From: Solibacillus silvestris_B
GTDB lineage: Bacteria > Bacillota > Bacilli > Bacillales_A > Planococcaceae
Reading direction: 5' to 3'
DNA: 64,000 bases
Assembly (NCBI RefSeq): GCF_051967575.1
Contig: NZ_JBQCJW010000005.1
Coordinates: forward strand, 123,363 to 187,362
Shown: positions 9,183-17,646 of the stretch, one piece after another
Numbering within the stretch: the first letter of the stretch is position 1
How the letters are laid out: the number at the start of each line of letters is the position of its first letter
The notes under the pieces: model-generated
What the model was told of the DNA's origin: nothing
Seen by the model: only the letters and a program-made list of their open reading frames with translations
The model's database searches: none
Made by a program: the position numbers and the translations under genes

Positions 9183-9581
9183 ATGATGTTGAATATGATG
9201 GCTGTGTTAAGTAGCTATTTTAATTTGGTATTACTAGCAACTGTATCTACAAGTGAAAATGAGTACGTGATGAATCGTATGTCAGGAATTACAAGATATT
9301 TATACGAAAATTTGCCGAACTTTGATATAGCCGGCTATGCAACGTTTATTCTCGTATTCCTTATGTCGGCAATTGTATACAAACTAGGCTTCGCAAAGAA
9401 ACTATCATTAGGCAGAAATATCGTTATTTACGCTTTCTTATTTGCAGGATGTATCGTATTAACATTTTTGGCGTTATTTTTGCCGATGATTGAAGGATTA
9501 ATTGTAGCCGCATTAATTTTAATCGTTTACAAATCACGTTTATGGCGTGAAAAACGAGAAGAAGCAAAACAGGCGAATTAG
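9183..9581 (+). CDS. ylaH: YlaH-like membrane protein
   Basis: This 132-residue protein has three hydrophobic segments (about residues 5-20, 50-70 and 80-118) and a positively charged C-terminus. It follows typA by 24 nt, as ylaH does in B. subtilis, and is probably co-transcribed. AGGAAAGG precedes the ATG pair. Function unknown. The N-terminus is longer than in B. subtilis YlaH (105 residues), so a later internal ATG remains possible. Confidence 0.8.
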   Translation: MMLNMMAVLSSYFNLVLLATVSTSENEYVMNRMSGITRYLYENLPNFDIAGYATFILVFLMSAIVYKLGFAKKLSLGRNIVIYAFLFAGCIVLTFLALFLPMIEGLIVAALILIVYKSRLWREKREEAKQAN

Positions 9582-9588
9582 TAACGAG

Positions 9589-9629
9589 AAAGGGCTTTCC
9601 GGGATATCAATTCGGGACAAGCCCTTTTA
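9589..9629 (+). terminator. Terminator of the typA-ylaH unit
   Basis: AAAGGGCT pairs with AGCCCTTT around a loop containing a second short pairing, followed by TTTTAT. Confidence 0.8.
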
Positions 9630-9696
9630 TATGAATAGCGGGAAATGCTTCGGCCGCTTCTGACCAAACAGTTTTTAGCGGACATTTAATATAAGG

Positions 9697-9741
9697 AAGG
9701 GGTGTGCTAGAAGTTTTTGACTTTTAACATACCCCTTTTTT
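9697..9741 (+). terminator. Second terminator-like hairpin without an upstream gene
   Basis: AAGGGGTGTG pairs with CATACCCCTT followed by TTTTTT. No coding region lies between it and the ylaH terminator, only a ~65-nt stretch that itself contains AGCGG/CCGCT arms. Confidence 0.6.
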
Positions 9742-9756
9742 AATAGGACTGTTTAA

Positions 9757-9786
9757 TTGAAAACGCTTTACTGGAAACGTTATAAT
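9757..9786 (+). promoter_or_regulatory. Promoter of the 9.8-kb membrane protein gene, with cre-like motifs
   Basis: TTGAAA and a perfect TATAAT lie 18 bp apart. TGAAAACGCTTTAC overlaps the -35 and TGGAAACGTTATAA overlaps the -10; both resemble the CcpA cre site (TGWAANCGNTNWCA) but each misses the terminal CA. Confidence 0.55.
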
Positions 9787-9825
9787 TCTTTATTGGGGAT
9801 AATAATACAAATGGAGTAGAGGAAA

Positions 9826-10464
9826 ATGAATTTTACTAAAAAGCAAGTAATTATTAGTGTGGCTTTAGCGCTTATTATCATTAGTTGCATTATTTTCGTG
9901 CCTGCCGTATTAACGGCAAAAAATGAAGATAATGCAGCTGCGGAACTGAGCGAAATTTATAATGATCAATTTGTCGTGACGAAATCGACTGCACCTGCCT
10001 TCGGTGATGATTTTGAAATTACAGTACAATCTGAGACATCAAAAACAGTTTATGATTTTGATGTGAAAGACGGCGAATATTCAGGCGAATATTTTGCTGA
10101 AAATATAAACGCAGAAGTAAATGAGCTTATTCAGCCAATCGTTGGAGAGCGTGTTTTAGTAATGTCAAATGTATTCCAGGATGGCTTGCGAAAAGAAGCG
10201 ACATTTGAGGAACTGGAAGTAGAAAAGGCAACGGTGCACCTATTAGTCGATGAAGATTTATCAGAGGAAAAGGCACAGCAAATTGCCGATGCGCTAAAAG
10301 CTGAATTTGGCGAAATCGCTGTTTCAGTTGAAGCATATGTCGTTGATGAGGAGCGTGTATTTGAAGGAGTAAAAACAGAAGTATCTAACTTCTTCCAACT
10401 GAGCAAAATCGATGCACAAAGCTTCATCGATTTTAAATTCCATGAACAATCATTTGAATTTTAA
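9826..10464 (+). CDS. Hypothetical single-pass membrane protein
   Basis: I do not recognise this 212-residue protein. Residues 8-30 form one membrane anchor after MNFTKKQ, and the rest is an acidic extracytoplasmic domain with no cysteines. The ATG follows AGAGGAAA, with its own promoter upstream and a terminator downstream, so it is an autonomous gene. B. subtilis has no gene at this position between ylaH and ylaI. Its promoter carries CcpA-like half sites, hinting at carbon control, which is inference only. Confidence 0.7.
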   Translation: MNFTKKQVIISVALALIIISCIIFVPAVLTAKNEDNAAAELSEIYNDQFVVTKSTAPAFGDDFEITVQSETSKTVYDFDVKDGEYSGEYFAENINAEVNELIQPIVGERVLVMSNVFQDGLRKEATFEELEVEKATVHLLVDEDLSEEKAQQIADALKAEFGEIAVSVEAYVVDEERVFEGVKTEVSNFFQLSKIDAQSFIDFKFHEQSFEF

Positions 10465-10466
10465 TT

Positions 10467-10510
10467 AAAAAATGCGGCGAGCCCTAAATTTGAGCTCGTC
10501 GCATTTTAAA
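10467..10510. terminator. Bidirectional terminator between the 9.8-kb gene and ylaI
   Basis: AAAATGCG-CGAGC pairs with GCTCG-CGCATTTT, with A-tract and T-tract flanks on both sides; it serves the plus-strand gene and overlaps the end of ylaI. Confidence 0.85.
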
Positions 10511-10709
10511 ATTCTTCGTCAAATTTTGAAGATGTTCTAAAGAAGCGGAACTTTCCTGTTTCGATACGTTTTTGCGTGTTGTCGGCAATACGCTCTGAAC
10601 ATGCTGAACACATAAATGTATGAATGGGACGATTGCGCAATTTTTTTGCTAAAGGTAAATCGTTTGGTAACTCATGTAGTGTATCGCAAATGACACATTT
10701 TACACGCAT
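10506..10709 (-). CDS. ylaI: DUF2197 zinc-ribbon-like protein YlaI
   Basis: This 67-residue protein contains two CxxC pairs, CVIC near residue 5 and CSAC near residue 34, suggesting a small zinc ribbon. It matches YlaI in length and in the R-N-R-P-I-H-T-F motif between the pairs. It lies 12 nt after the upstream minus-strand gene and is probably the second gene of that two-gene operon. Function unknown. Confidence 0.85.
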   Translation of the reverse strand: MRVKCVICDTLHELPNDLPLAKKLRNRPIHTFMCSACSERIADNTQKRIETGKFRFFRTSSKFDEEF

Positions 10710-10721
10710 GACGAAATCCTC

Positions 10722-11222
10722 CTACTGAATACGAATCGCACGCACATTTTTTATTGGATTTTCTAAATTTGAGCCATCCGCAAATAATACATGCACTGGA
10801 CCATCTTCTAAAAGCGGTTTCCCGTCCTGGCTGAATTTAAAAATAAAATTTTCGGCTTGCTGCAATGGGAAAATGAATTCTTCTTGCGTTGTGCATTCGA
10901 AAACGACTTCGTTAGCACCATTAAGAATTTCAGCATTATTTAAAAACGGCTTAATTTCCATCCCGAATGTACCAGTCATCATGCCTTTACGGTCAAATTT
11001 GCGCTCTGTTTTCAATGTCGGCGGAAATACCGCACCTTCCATAATTTCGCGTGACCAATGCGCACCCATATCACGCAAGTATTTTTCGTTATCTACTTCA
11101 ACTTTTTCTGAAACAAAATATGTAGTCAGATCCAGTTTGCGATCATCAAAAATCCATACGGTAGGATCTAATGTCAATTGAAATTTAACCGCGCCTTTTA
11201 CAGGAATGATTGTTTCGACCAT
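10722..11222 (-). CDS. Conserved hypothetical protein, YlaL-like by position
   Basis: This 166-residue soluble protein appears beta-rich, with FQLTLDPTVWIFDDRKLDL near the N-terminus and a conserved-looking RAIRIQ end. It has no signal peptide or cysteine-rich motif. The position between ylaI and ylaN suggests B. subtilis ylaL, but I cannot confirm homology by eye. Related proteins have sometimes been called peptidyl-prolyl isomerases, and I see no isomerase motif. Start ATG follows AAGGAGGG. Confidence 0.65.
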   Translation of the reverse strand: MVETIIPVKGAVKFQLTLDPTVWIFDDRKLDLTTYFVSEKVEVDNEKYLRDMGAHWSREIMEGAVFPPTLKTERKFDRKGMMTGTFGMEIKPFLNNAEILNGANEVVFECTTQEEFIFPLQQAENFIFKFSQDGKPLLEDGPVHVLFADGSNLENPIKNVRAIRIQ

Positions 11223-11392
11223 TTGTAAGCCCTCCTTAACTATTTTCCTTCATAATTATAACGCGATTCCCCGTAGAAAGAAATATAATTGAATTGAAAG
11301 TAAAACATACAAAGACGCTTGCATTTTTGAATGTAAAAAGATACACTTTATTAAGATAGAATCGAAGAAATATCATAGATGGGGGCGTCCTC

Positions 11393-11674
11393 ATGGATAC
11401 GAAAGCACAAGCTTCCTTTCAGGAAAAAGCATTAGAGCTATTAACTGCGGATGCAGAAAAAATTGCTCAGTTAATTCGCGTACAAATGGATAACTTGACA
11501 ATGCCATCTTGTCCGTTATATGAAGAAGTTTTAGATACACAAATGTTTGGTTTATCGCGTGAAATAGAATTTGCTGCAAGGCTGGGGCTAATTGAACGTG
11601 ATCAAGGAAAGAAAATTCTCGATTCGTTGGAGAAAGAACTTTCTTTATTACATGATGCGTATACAGACAAATAA
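11393..11674 (+). CDS. ylaN: UPF0358 protein YlaN
   Basis: This 93-residue protein has exactly the family length. Family features are the N-terminal helix with ALELLTADAEKI, then TMPSCPLYEEVLDTQMFGLSREI and a C-terminal helical segment. In B. subtilis and Staphylococcus aureus YlaN is linked to iron homeostasis through Fur and is needed under iron limitation. ATG follows a GGGGG-rich Shine-Dalgarno. A terminator separates it from ftsW. Confidence 0.93.
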   Translation: MDTKAQASFQEKALELLTADAEKIAQLIRVQMDNLTMPSCPLYEEVLDTQMFGLSREIEFAARLGLIERDQGKKILDSLEKELSLLHDAYTDK

Positions 11675-11678
11675 AAGA

Positions 11679-11715
11679 AAACTCAAACGCTTCATTGCGG
11701 TTTGAGTTTTTTTTT
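11679..11715 (+). terminator. Terminator of ylaN
   Basis: AAACTCAAACGC and GCGGTTTGAGTTT form a stem followed by a nine-T run. Confidence 0.9.
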
Positions 11716-11735
11716 CAAAGATGAGGTTTATAAAA

Positions 11736-12905
11736 ATGAAGCATTATTTTAAAAGTTATTTTCGCAATTTTGACTATGGTTTACTGTTCGTATACATTTT
11801 ATTAATGTTATTTGGACTAGTCATGATTTACAGTTCCAGTATTTGGGTTTCTATTTTTAATTATAACGATTCGAATTATTACTATAACCGGCAGTTTACT
11901 AATATAGTCATCGCCTTGATTTTGTTTGCGGTCGCTGTCATTACGCCTTATAAAAGATTGTCGAGCAAATTTATTTTAAGTTTTTTACTTGCTGTTATGT
12001 TTGTGCTGGAGTTCTGGCTTTTAATTGGCGGTCAAAATATCAATGGGGCGAAAAGTTGGATCAGCATATTCGGCCTTATGAATTTCCAGCCGTCGGAATT
12101 TGCGAAACTCTTTATTATTGTATTTTTCGCGGGCACATTTTACCGGAAAAGCGTCAATCGCGGCTCAATGCAGCTGCTGACGTTTGACGATGTATCTTAC
12201 CCTCTGGGGATGTGGCTGTTTATCGTTATTGTTGTCGGCTTTGAAACAGATTTAGGCGCATTGGCTATCATTGTAGCCATTGCACTTGTCGTTGTTATTA
12301 CGAGCGGACTTAGGGGCAAAACACTTGGCAAAATTTTCGGCTTATTAAGCGCATTGGGTGTTGTAGGGATTATAGGGATTTTAATATTCAAATGGGACAC
12401 GATTTTTAACGCGAGTCGCAGAGGCCGTATTACATCGTTTTTGGATCCGTTTAGTGATCCGCTCAATACAGGCTATCATGTCGTGAATGGCTATTATGCA
12501 ATAGGTGCAGGCGGCTTGGAAGGACGCGGGCTCGGTCAATCGATTCAAAAGCTTGGATATGTGCCGGAGCCGCAAACCGACTTTATTATGGCGATTATTG
12601 CTGAAGAGCTGGGGCTTTTAGGCGTATCTATTGTTATTATAGGATTAGGCTTTATCGTGATACGCGGTTATTATATCGCAATGTCTACAAAGGACCCGCT
12701 TGCAAGAATGTTGGCGGCGGGCATTTCTACATGGATTGGATTACAAACTTTTATTAATTTAGGTGGATTATCGGGACTTATCCCGTTAACCGGAGTAACG
12801 CTTCCTTTCATAAGTTATGGCGGTACTTCAATATTATTGCTTTCAGTAGCAATGGGGATACTTATAAATGTCTCCACACATCACAAATTAGAAAAGAGAA
12901 AGTAA
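11736..12905 (+). CDS. ftsW: FtsW lipid II polymerase (SEDS family)
   Basis: This 389-residue polytopic protein has about ten membrane segments. SEDS landmarks are NGAKSWI, FQPSEFAKL, the catalytic-region DPFSDPLNTGYH, PEPQTDFI and the final GVTLPFISYGGTS. It polymerises septal peptidoglycan with a class B PBP, most likely PBP2B encoded at 45.9 kb. The ATG at 11736 is preferred; an upstream ATG at 11721 is part of the GATGAGG ribosome binding site. The position before pyc matches B. subtilis. A second SEDS gene in the dcw cluster is the SpoVE-like paralogue. Confidence 0.94.
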   Translation: MKHYFKSYFRNFDYGLLFVYILLMLFGLVMIYSSSIWVSIFNYNDSNYYYNRQFTNIVIALILFAVAVITPYKRLSSKFILSFLLAVMFVLEFWLLIGGQNINGAKSWISIFGLMNFQPSEFAKLFIIVFFAGTFYRKSVNRGSMQLLTFDDVSYPLGMWLFIVIVVGFETDLGALAIIVAIALVVVITSGLRGKTLGKIFGLLSALGVVGIIGILIFKWDTIFNASRRGRITSFLDPFSDPLNTGYHVVNGYYAIGAGGLEGRGLGQSIQKLGYVPEPQTDFIMAIIAEELGLLGVSIVIIGLGFIVIRGYYIAMSTKDPLARMLAAGISTWIGLQTFINLGGLSGLIPLTGVTLPFISYGGTSILLLSVAMGILINVSTHHKLEKRK

Positions 12906-12922
12906 TTGGGGGTTGAGGAGAA

Positions 12923-15900
12923 ATGAAGTCAATTAAGAAGATTTTAGTTGCGAACCGAGGCGAAATTGCGATACGTATTTTACGTGCATGCAATGAATTG
13001 CATATTAATACTGTAGCAATTTATTCACGTGAAGATAGCGGGTCTTACCACCGTTATAAAGCAGACGAAGCTTATATTGTAGGGGCAGGGAAAAAACCTA
13101 TTGATGCTTATTTGGATATTGAAGGCATTATAAAAATCGCCAAAGAAGCGAATGTCGATGCGATTCACCCAGGTTATGGCTTTTTATCGGAAAATGTATT
13201 ATTTGCTCGACGTTGCGAAGAAGAAGGCATTCAATTCATCGGTCCGACTTCCGCACATCTTGATATGTTTGGCGATAAAGTAAAAGCTCGGGAACAAGCG
13301 ATTTCCGCTGAAATTCCAGTCATTCCAGGTACAGACGGCCCGGTGGCGAATTTACAGGAAGTCGAGCAGTTTAGCGAAGACCACGGTTTCCCTGTCATGA
13401 TTAAAGCGGCCCTTGGCGGCGGCGGGCGCGGGATGCGTTTAGTGAATTCCAAAGAAGAGCTGCAATCTTCTTATGAGCGAGCGAAATCGGAAGCAAAGGC
13501 GGCATTTGGCTCAGATGAAGTGTATGTTGAAAAGGCGATTATTAAGCCGAAACATATTGAAGTACAAATTATCGGGGATACACATGGCAATATCGTGCAT
13601 CTATATGAACGCGACTGTTCGATTCAGCGACGTCATCAAAAGGTTGTGGAAATTGCGCCTTCCAATTCGATTTCAGAACAATTACGCAATCAAATTTGTG
13701 ATGCTGCAGTTAAACTAATGAAAAATGTAGGCTATATTAATGCGGGTACGGTTGAATTTTTAGTGTCGGGCGAAAATTTTTATTTCATCGAAGTAAACCC
13801 GCGTATTCAAGTTGAGCATACGATTACGGAGATGATTACCGGTATCGATATTGTCCATGCGCAAATTAAAGTAGCGCAAGGGCTGAATATTCATTCAAAA
13901 GAAGTAGGAATCCCGGCGCAAGACAAAATTCCGCTATTTGGCTATGCAATCCAGTCCCGTGTGACGACAGAGGACCCGGCAAATGATTTTATGCCAGATA
14001 CAGGAAAGCTTATGGTATACCGTTCAAGCGGTGGCTTTGGAGTACGTTTGGATGCAGGGAATGGTTTCCAGGGCGCCGTCGTGACACCTTATTATGATTC
14101 ATTGCTAGTGAAAATTTCAACATGGGGAATGACTTTTGAAGAAGCTGCGGCGAAGATGGACCGCAACTTGCGCGAATTCCGTATTCGTGGTGTAAAAACA
14201 AACATCCCGTTCTTAGGCAATGTCGTATTGCATGATAAATTTTTAACAGGTGAATTTGATACGAGTTTTATTGATACGACACCAGAGCTATTTGAATTCC
14301 CTGAGCGTAAAGACCGTGGAACAAAGTTATTGAATTATATCGGAAATGTAACATTAAATGGTTTCCCGGGTGTTGAAAAGCGTGCGAAACCGATTTTCGT
14401 CCAGCCGGAAAAGCCGAAAGCGGACATTTTAATTCCTTCTCCATCCGGCACAAAACAAATTTTGGATGCGCACGGGGCAGATGGTCTTGTGAAATGGATT
14501 AAAGAACAACAAGATGTCCTATTAACGGATACAACATTCCGCGATGCGCATCAGTCACTGCTTGCAACACGCGTACGTTCCCAGGATATGCTTGAAATTG
14601 CAGAAGAGACATCGCGTTTAATGCATAATTATTTCTCGCTGGAAATGTGGGGCGGGGCAACGTTCGACGTCGCATATCGCTTCTTGAGCGAAGATCCTTG
14701 GAAACGACTTGAGAAATTGCGCAAAAAAGTTCCGAACGTCTTATTCCAAATGTTATTGCGTGGAGCGAATGCGGTAGGCTACACAAATTATCCGGATAAT
14801 TTAATCCGCGAATTTATTCAAGAGTCTGCAGCTTCCGGTGTTGACGTTTTCCGTATCTTTGATTCACTGAACTGGATTAAAGGGATGGAAGTGGCGATTG
14901 ATGAAGTGCGCAATAGTGGAAAAGTAGCAGAAGCCGCAATTTGTTATACGGGCGATATTTTGGATGATGCACGGGCGAAATATACCGTTCAATATTACAA
15001 AGACATGGCACGTGAGTTAGAAGCGACAGGAGCCCATATTCTGGCGATTAAAGATATGGCGGGTCTTCTTAAGCCGCAAGCTGCATATCGCCTAATATCG
15101 GAGCTTAAGGATGCAACAAGCCTGCCAATCCATTTACATACACATGATACGAGTGGGAATGGAATTTATCTGTATGCGAAAGCAATTGAAGCGGGCGTGG
15201 ATATTATTGATACGGCATTAGGCTCAATGGCTGGCTTAACGTCACAGCCGAGTGCAAATTCATTATACTATGCGATGAAAGGCTCGGACCGACATGTACG
15301 GGCGGATATCGAAAGCTTGGAAAAGTTATCTTACTATTGGGAAGATGTTCGTAAATACTACGTTGATTTTGAAAGCGGCATGAATGCGCCACATTCTGAA
15401 ATTTATGTGCACGAAATGCCTGGCGGTCAGTACAGCAACCTGCAGCAGCAAGCAAAGGCAGTTGGTTTAGGTGACCGCTGGGATGAAGTAAAGGCAATGT
15501 ATTCCCGCGTAAACTTAATGTTCGGCGATATTGTGAAAGTGACGCCTTCCTCAAAAGTGGTAGGGGATATGGCTCTGTTTATGGTGCAAAATGATTTAAC
15601 AGAAGATAATATTGTTGAGCGTGGACAAGTGATTGATTTCCCGGAATCCGTAATTGAATTTTTCCAAGGATATTTAGGACAGCCGCATGGGGGATTCCCT
15701 GAAGCAATCCAGCAAGTTGTTTTAAAAGAGCGAACACCAATTACAGTGCGACCTGGAGAGCTCTTGCCACCAGTAAATTTTGCTAAGCTATCGGCAGAAT
15801 TAAGCGAAAAATTCGGGCGAACTCCATCTAAACAAGATGTATTGGCCTATGCACTTTATCCGAAAGTGTTTGAGCAGTATATGCAGGCAGTAGAGTCATT

Positions 15901-16357
15901 TGGCGATATTTCAGTATTGGATACGGCAACATTCCTTTACGGATTAAAACTTGGCGAAGAAATCGAAGTGGAAATTGAAAAAGGAAAAACGCTTATCATT
16001 AAGCTTGTGTCAATCGGCGAGCCGCAGCATGACGGTACGCGTGTTCTTTATTTTGAAATGAACGGCCAATCCCGCGAGCTTGTCATCCAAGATTTAACGG
16101 TGGAAGTAGATGGCAGCATCGCATTAAAAGCGGATCCATCCAACCCGAACCAAATTGGTGCTACAATGCCCGGCACTGTTTTGAAAGTAGTGGTGAATAA
16201 GGGCAGCACAGTCAAACGCGGCGATCACTTATTGATTACTGAGGCGATGAAAATGGAAACAACGGTGCAAGCGCCAAAAGACGGTATCGTAAAAGAAATA
16301 TATGCGTCAGCAGGAGATGCTATTTCGACAGGCGATTTGCTCATCGAATTAGAATAA
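12923..16357 (+). CDS. pyc: Pyruvate carboxylase
   Basis: Full-length 1144-residue biotin enzyme that makes oxaloacetate from pyruvate, ATP and bicarbonate. The biotin carboxylase part (about 1-455) has the GGGGRGMR ATP-grasp loop and FIEVNPRIQVEHTITE. The carboxyltransferase part (about 530-800) starts with LLTDTTFRDAHQSLLATR, and KDMAGLL precedes the metal-binding HLHTHDT. A PYC tetramerisation/allosteric region leads to the C-terminal biotinyl domain with EAMKMET, biotin lysine near 1110. It lies 17 nt after ftsW and is probably co-transcribed with it. Confidence 0.98.
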   Translation: MKSIKKILVANRGEIAIRILRACNELHINTVAIYSREDSGSYHRYKADEAYIVGAGKKPIDAYLDIEGIIKIAKEANVDAIHPGYGFLSENVLFARRCEEEGIQFIGPTSAHLDMFGDKVKAREQAISAEIPVIPGTDGPVANLQEVEQFSEDHGFPVMIKAALGGGGRGMRLVNSKEELQSSYERAKSEAKAAFGSDEVYVEKAIIKPKHIEVQIIGDTHGNIVHLYERDCSIQRRHQKVVEIAPSNSISEQLRNQICDAAVKLMKNVGYINAGTVEFLVSGENFYFIEVNPRIQVEHTITEMITGIDIVHAQIKVAQGLNIHSKEVGIPAQDKIPLFGYAIQSRVTTEDPANDFMPDTGKLMVYRSSGGFGVRLDAGNGFQGAVVTPYYDSLLVKISTWGMTFEEAAAKMDRNLREFRIRGVKTNIPFLGNVVLHDKFLTGEFDTSFIDTTPELFEFPERKDRGTKLLNYIGNVTLNGFPGVEKRAKPIFVQPEKPKADILIPSPSGTKQILDAHGADGLVKWIKEQQDVLLTDTTFRDAHQSLLATRVRSQDMLEIAEETSRLMHNYFSLEMWGGATFDVAYRFLSEDPWKRLEKLRKKVPNVLFQMLLRGANAVGYTNYPDNLIREFIQESAASGVDVFRIFDSLNWIKGMEVAIDEVRNSGKVAEAAICYTGDILDDARAKYTVQYYKDMARELEATGAHILAIKDMAGLLKPQAAYRLISELKDATSLPIHLHTHDTSGNGIYLYAKAIEAGVDIIDTALGSMAGLTSQPSANSLYYAMKGSDRHVRADIESLEKLSYYWEDVRKYYVDFESGMNAPHSEIYVHEMPGGQYSNLQQQAKAVGLGDRWDEVKAMYSRVNLMFGDIVKVTPSSKVVGDMALFMVQNDLTEDNIVERGQVIDFPESVIEFFQGYLGQPHGGFPEAIQQVVLKERTPITVRPGELLPPVNFAKLSAELSEKFGRTPSKQDVLAYALYPKVFEQYMQAVESFGDISVLDTATFLYGLKLGEEIEVEIEKGKTLIIKLVSIGEPQHDGTRVLYFEMNGQSRELVIQDLTVEVDGSIALKADPSNPNQIGATMPGTVLKVVVNKGSTVKRGDHLLITEAMKMETTVQAPKDGIVKEIYASAGDAISTGDLLIELE

Positions 16358-16358
16358 A

Positions 16359-16401
16359 TAAAAAGAGGGACCAGATTATATTCTGGTAACCCTCTTTTTA
16401 T
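16359..16401. terminator. Bidirectional terminator between pyc and ctaA
   Basis: AAAAAGAGGG...CCAG pairs with CTGG...CCCTCTTTTT, with T-tracts in both directions. Confidence 0.88.
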
Positions 16402-17309
16402 TTTGATCGAGAAACTAGCATTATTAAATAACATAATAAACCGAATAACAGGGTAATTAATAATGAGTGCATTAATGATACGAGCAATTGCAGCTTTAAC
16501 AGCACAACTAGCATTCCGGCAATTACTTGCAATATGACAAGCGAAAAGGCAATAATCCAGCCCCAGTAGATAACGCGCTGATTTTTGTAATTTCTAATGA
16601 CGTGTATAGCGATATACGCAATCCAAATAACGAATAATAATACCGCAAAACGGTGACCCATCTGTACCCACTCATACATATTGTAAGGCTGGGCGAGCGG
16701 CTGATCATTGCGGCACAATGGCCAATCCGGGCATACGAGACTCGCATCCGTATGGCGGACCAGCGCACCCGAGTAGACAACTACATATGAGTATAATGTA
16801 ACGCATATAGTATGTATTTTTAATCTTCTACTCATATAGATTCGATCGGCATCAAATTTCTTGTCGACTTCAAATACAATTAGTGTCAGCAGGAGAACGG
16901 CTGCAAAGGATATTAATGAAATTCCGAAATGCAATGCCAAAATAAAGTCGCCTTGTCCCCACAGAACTTGCGCGGCACCGATCAATGCCTGAAGAACAAG
17001 GAAAAACATTGCTAAAAAGCCTAAAAACTTCACTTCACGGATATGCCCGAGCGAGCGCCATGTCCAAACGACGAGAATAAGAATAAAAATTGATACGGAA
17101 CCTGTAACAAGACGATGGGAAAATTCGATTAAAACTTCCGTTGTTATTTCTTTCGGAATTAACGAACCGTTGCAGTCCGGCCAGTTTCTTCCGCAGCCGA
17201 GCCCGCTATCAGTCTTTGTAACAAGTGCCCCGCCTTGAAGGATGAGCAGCATACCAAGTGTCGATAGTACAGCAAACCATTTTAAAAATTTGTAATATTT
17301 CTGATGCAT
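16398..17309 (-). CDS. ctaA: Heme A synthase
   Basis: This 303-residue protein has eight membrane segments and oxidises the C8 methyl of heme O to the formyl of heme A for cytochrome aa3/caa3 oxidases. The histidine ligands are visible in EFSHRL, ALHFG, LVRHTD, MGHRF and LMHSL, and the paired cysteines in CGRNWPDC and CPDWPLC. It is divergent from the cta oxidase genes as in B. subtilis. ATG follows AGGTGG. Its substrate-producing partner ctaB, expected next door, is degenerate here. Two ResD-like sites lie upstream. Confidence 0.95.
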   Translation of the reverse strand: MHQKYYKFLKWFAVLSTLGMLLILQGGALVTKTDSGLGCGRNWPDCNGSLIPKEITTEVLIEFSHRLVTGSVSIFILILVVWTWRSLGHIREVKFLGFLAMFFLVLQALIGAAQVLWGQGDFILALHFGISLISFAAVLLLTLIVFEVDKKFDADRIYMSRRLKIHTICVTLYSYVVVYSGALVRHTDASLVCPDWPLCRNDQPLAQPYNMYEWVQMGHRFAVLLFVIWIAYIAIHVIRNYKNQRVIYWGWIIAFSLVILQVIAGMLVVLLKLQLLVSLMHSLLITLLFGLLCYLIMLVSRSK

Positions 17310-17367
17310 AAAGTGAGTCCACCTACTTTAATATTCACATCGCTGCTAAGAGCGTCTCTCGTCTTAG

Positions 17368-17396
17368 ATGATAGCGAAAAAATGCTGAAAAAACAA
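17368..17396 (-). promoter_or_regulatory. Candidate ctaA promoter
   Basis: On the minus strand TTGTTT and TATCAT are 17 bp apart. The untranslated leader of about 50 nt contains CTAAGA/TCTTAG arms at 17346-17367. Confidence 0.5.
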
Positions 17397-17433
17397 CTTC
17401 TATCAAGGTTTCGATTGTAAACGCACCCATTTT

Positions 17434-17474
17434 TTCACAAATTGTTCATAAATTCGTCTCCTATCCTTCACAAA
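17434..17474 (-). promoter_or_regulatory. Two ResD-like boxes upstream of ctaA
   Basis: TTTGTGAA occurs twice on the minus strand (17434-17441 and 17467-17474), 33 bp apart, about 70-115 bp upstream of the likely ctaA start point. B. subtilis ctaA is activated by ResD, whose sites resemble TTTGTGAAT. Confidence 0.5.
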
Positions 17475-17571
17475 TATTGGCAGAAAATGCATTACTATAT
17501 AGTTGTTGTTTTAGATTTCTGTACGCTTCGTCCTGTTTGAAATGTTGATATTTGAAATTTCACGAAACGTC

Positions 17572-17600
17572 TAGAAATCCGATACAAATTTAGATATAGT
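17572..17600 (+). promoter_or_regulatory. Candidate promoter of the ctaB-relic/ctaCDEF operon
   Basis: TAGAAA and TATAGT are 17 bp apart, followed 30 nt later by GAAAGGAGAAG, the ribosome binding site of the dead ctaB. If used, ctaC has an untranslated leader of over 600 nt. Confidence 0.4.
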
Positions 17601-17646
17601 TATGGTAGCGGAATATGCTTACAAATTTGAAAGGAGAAGTAATTTT

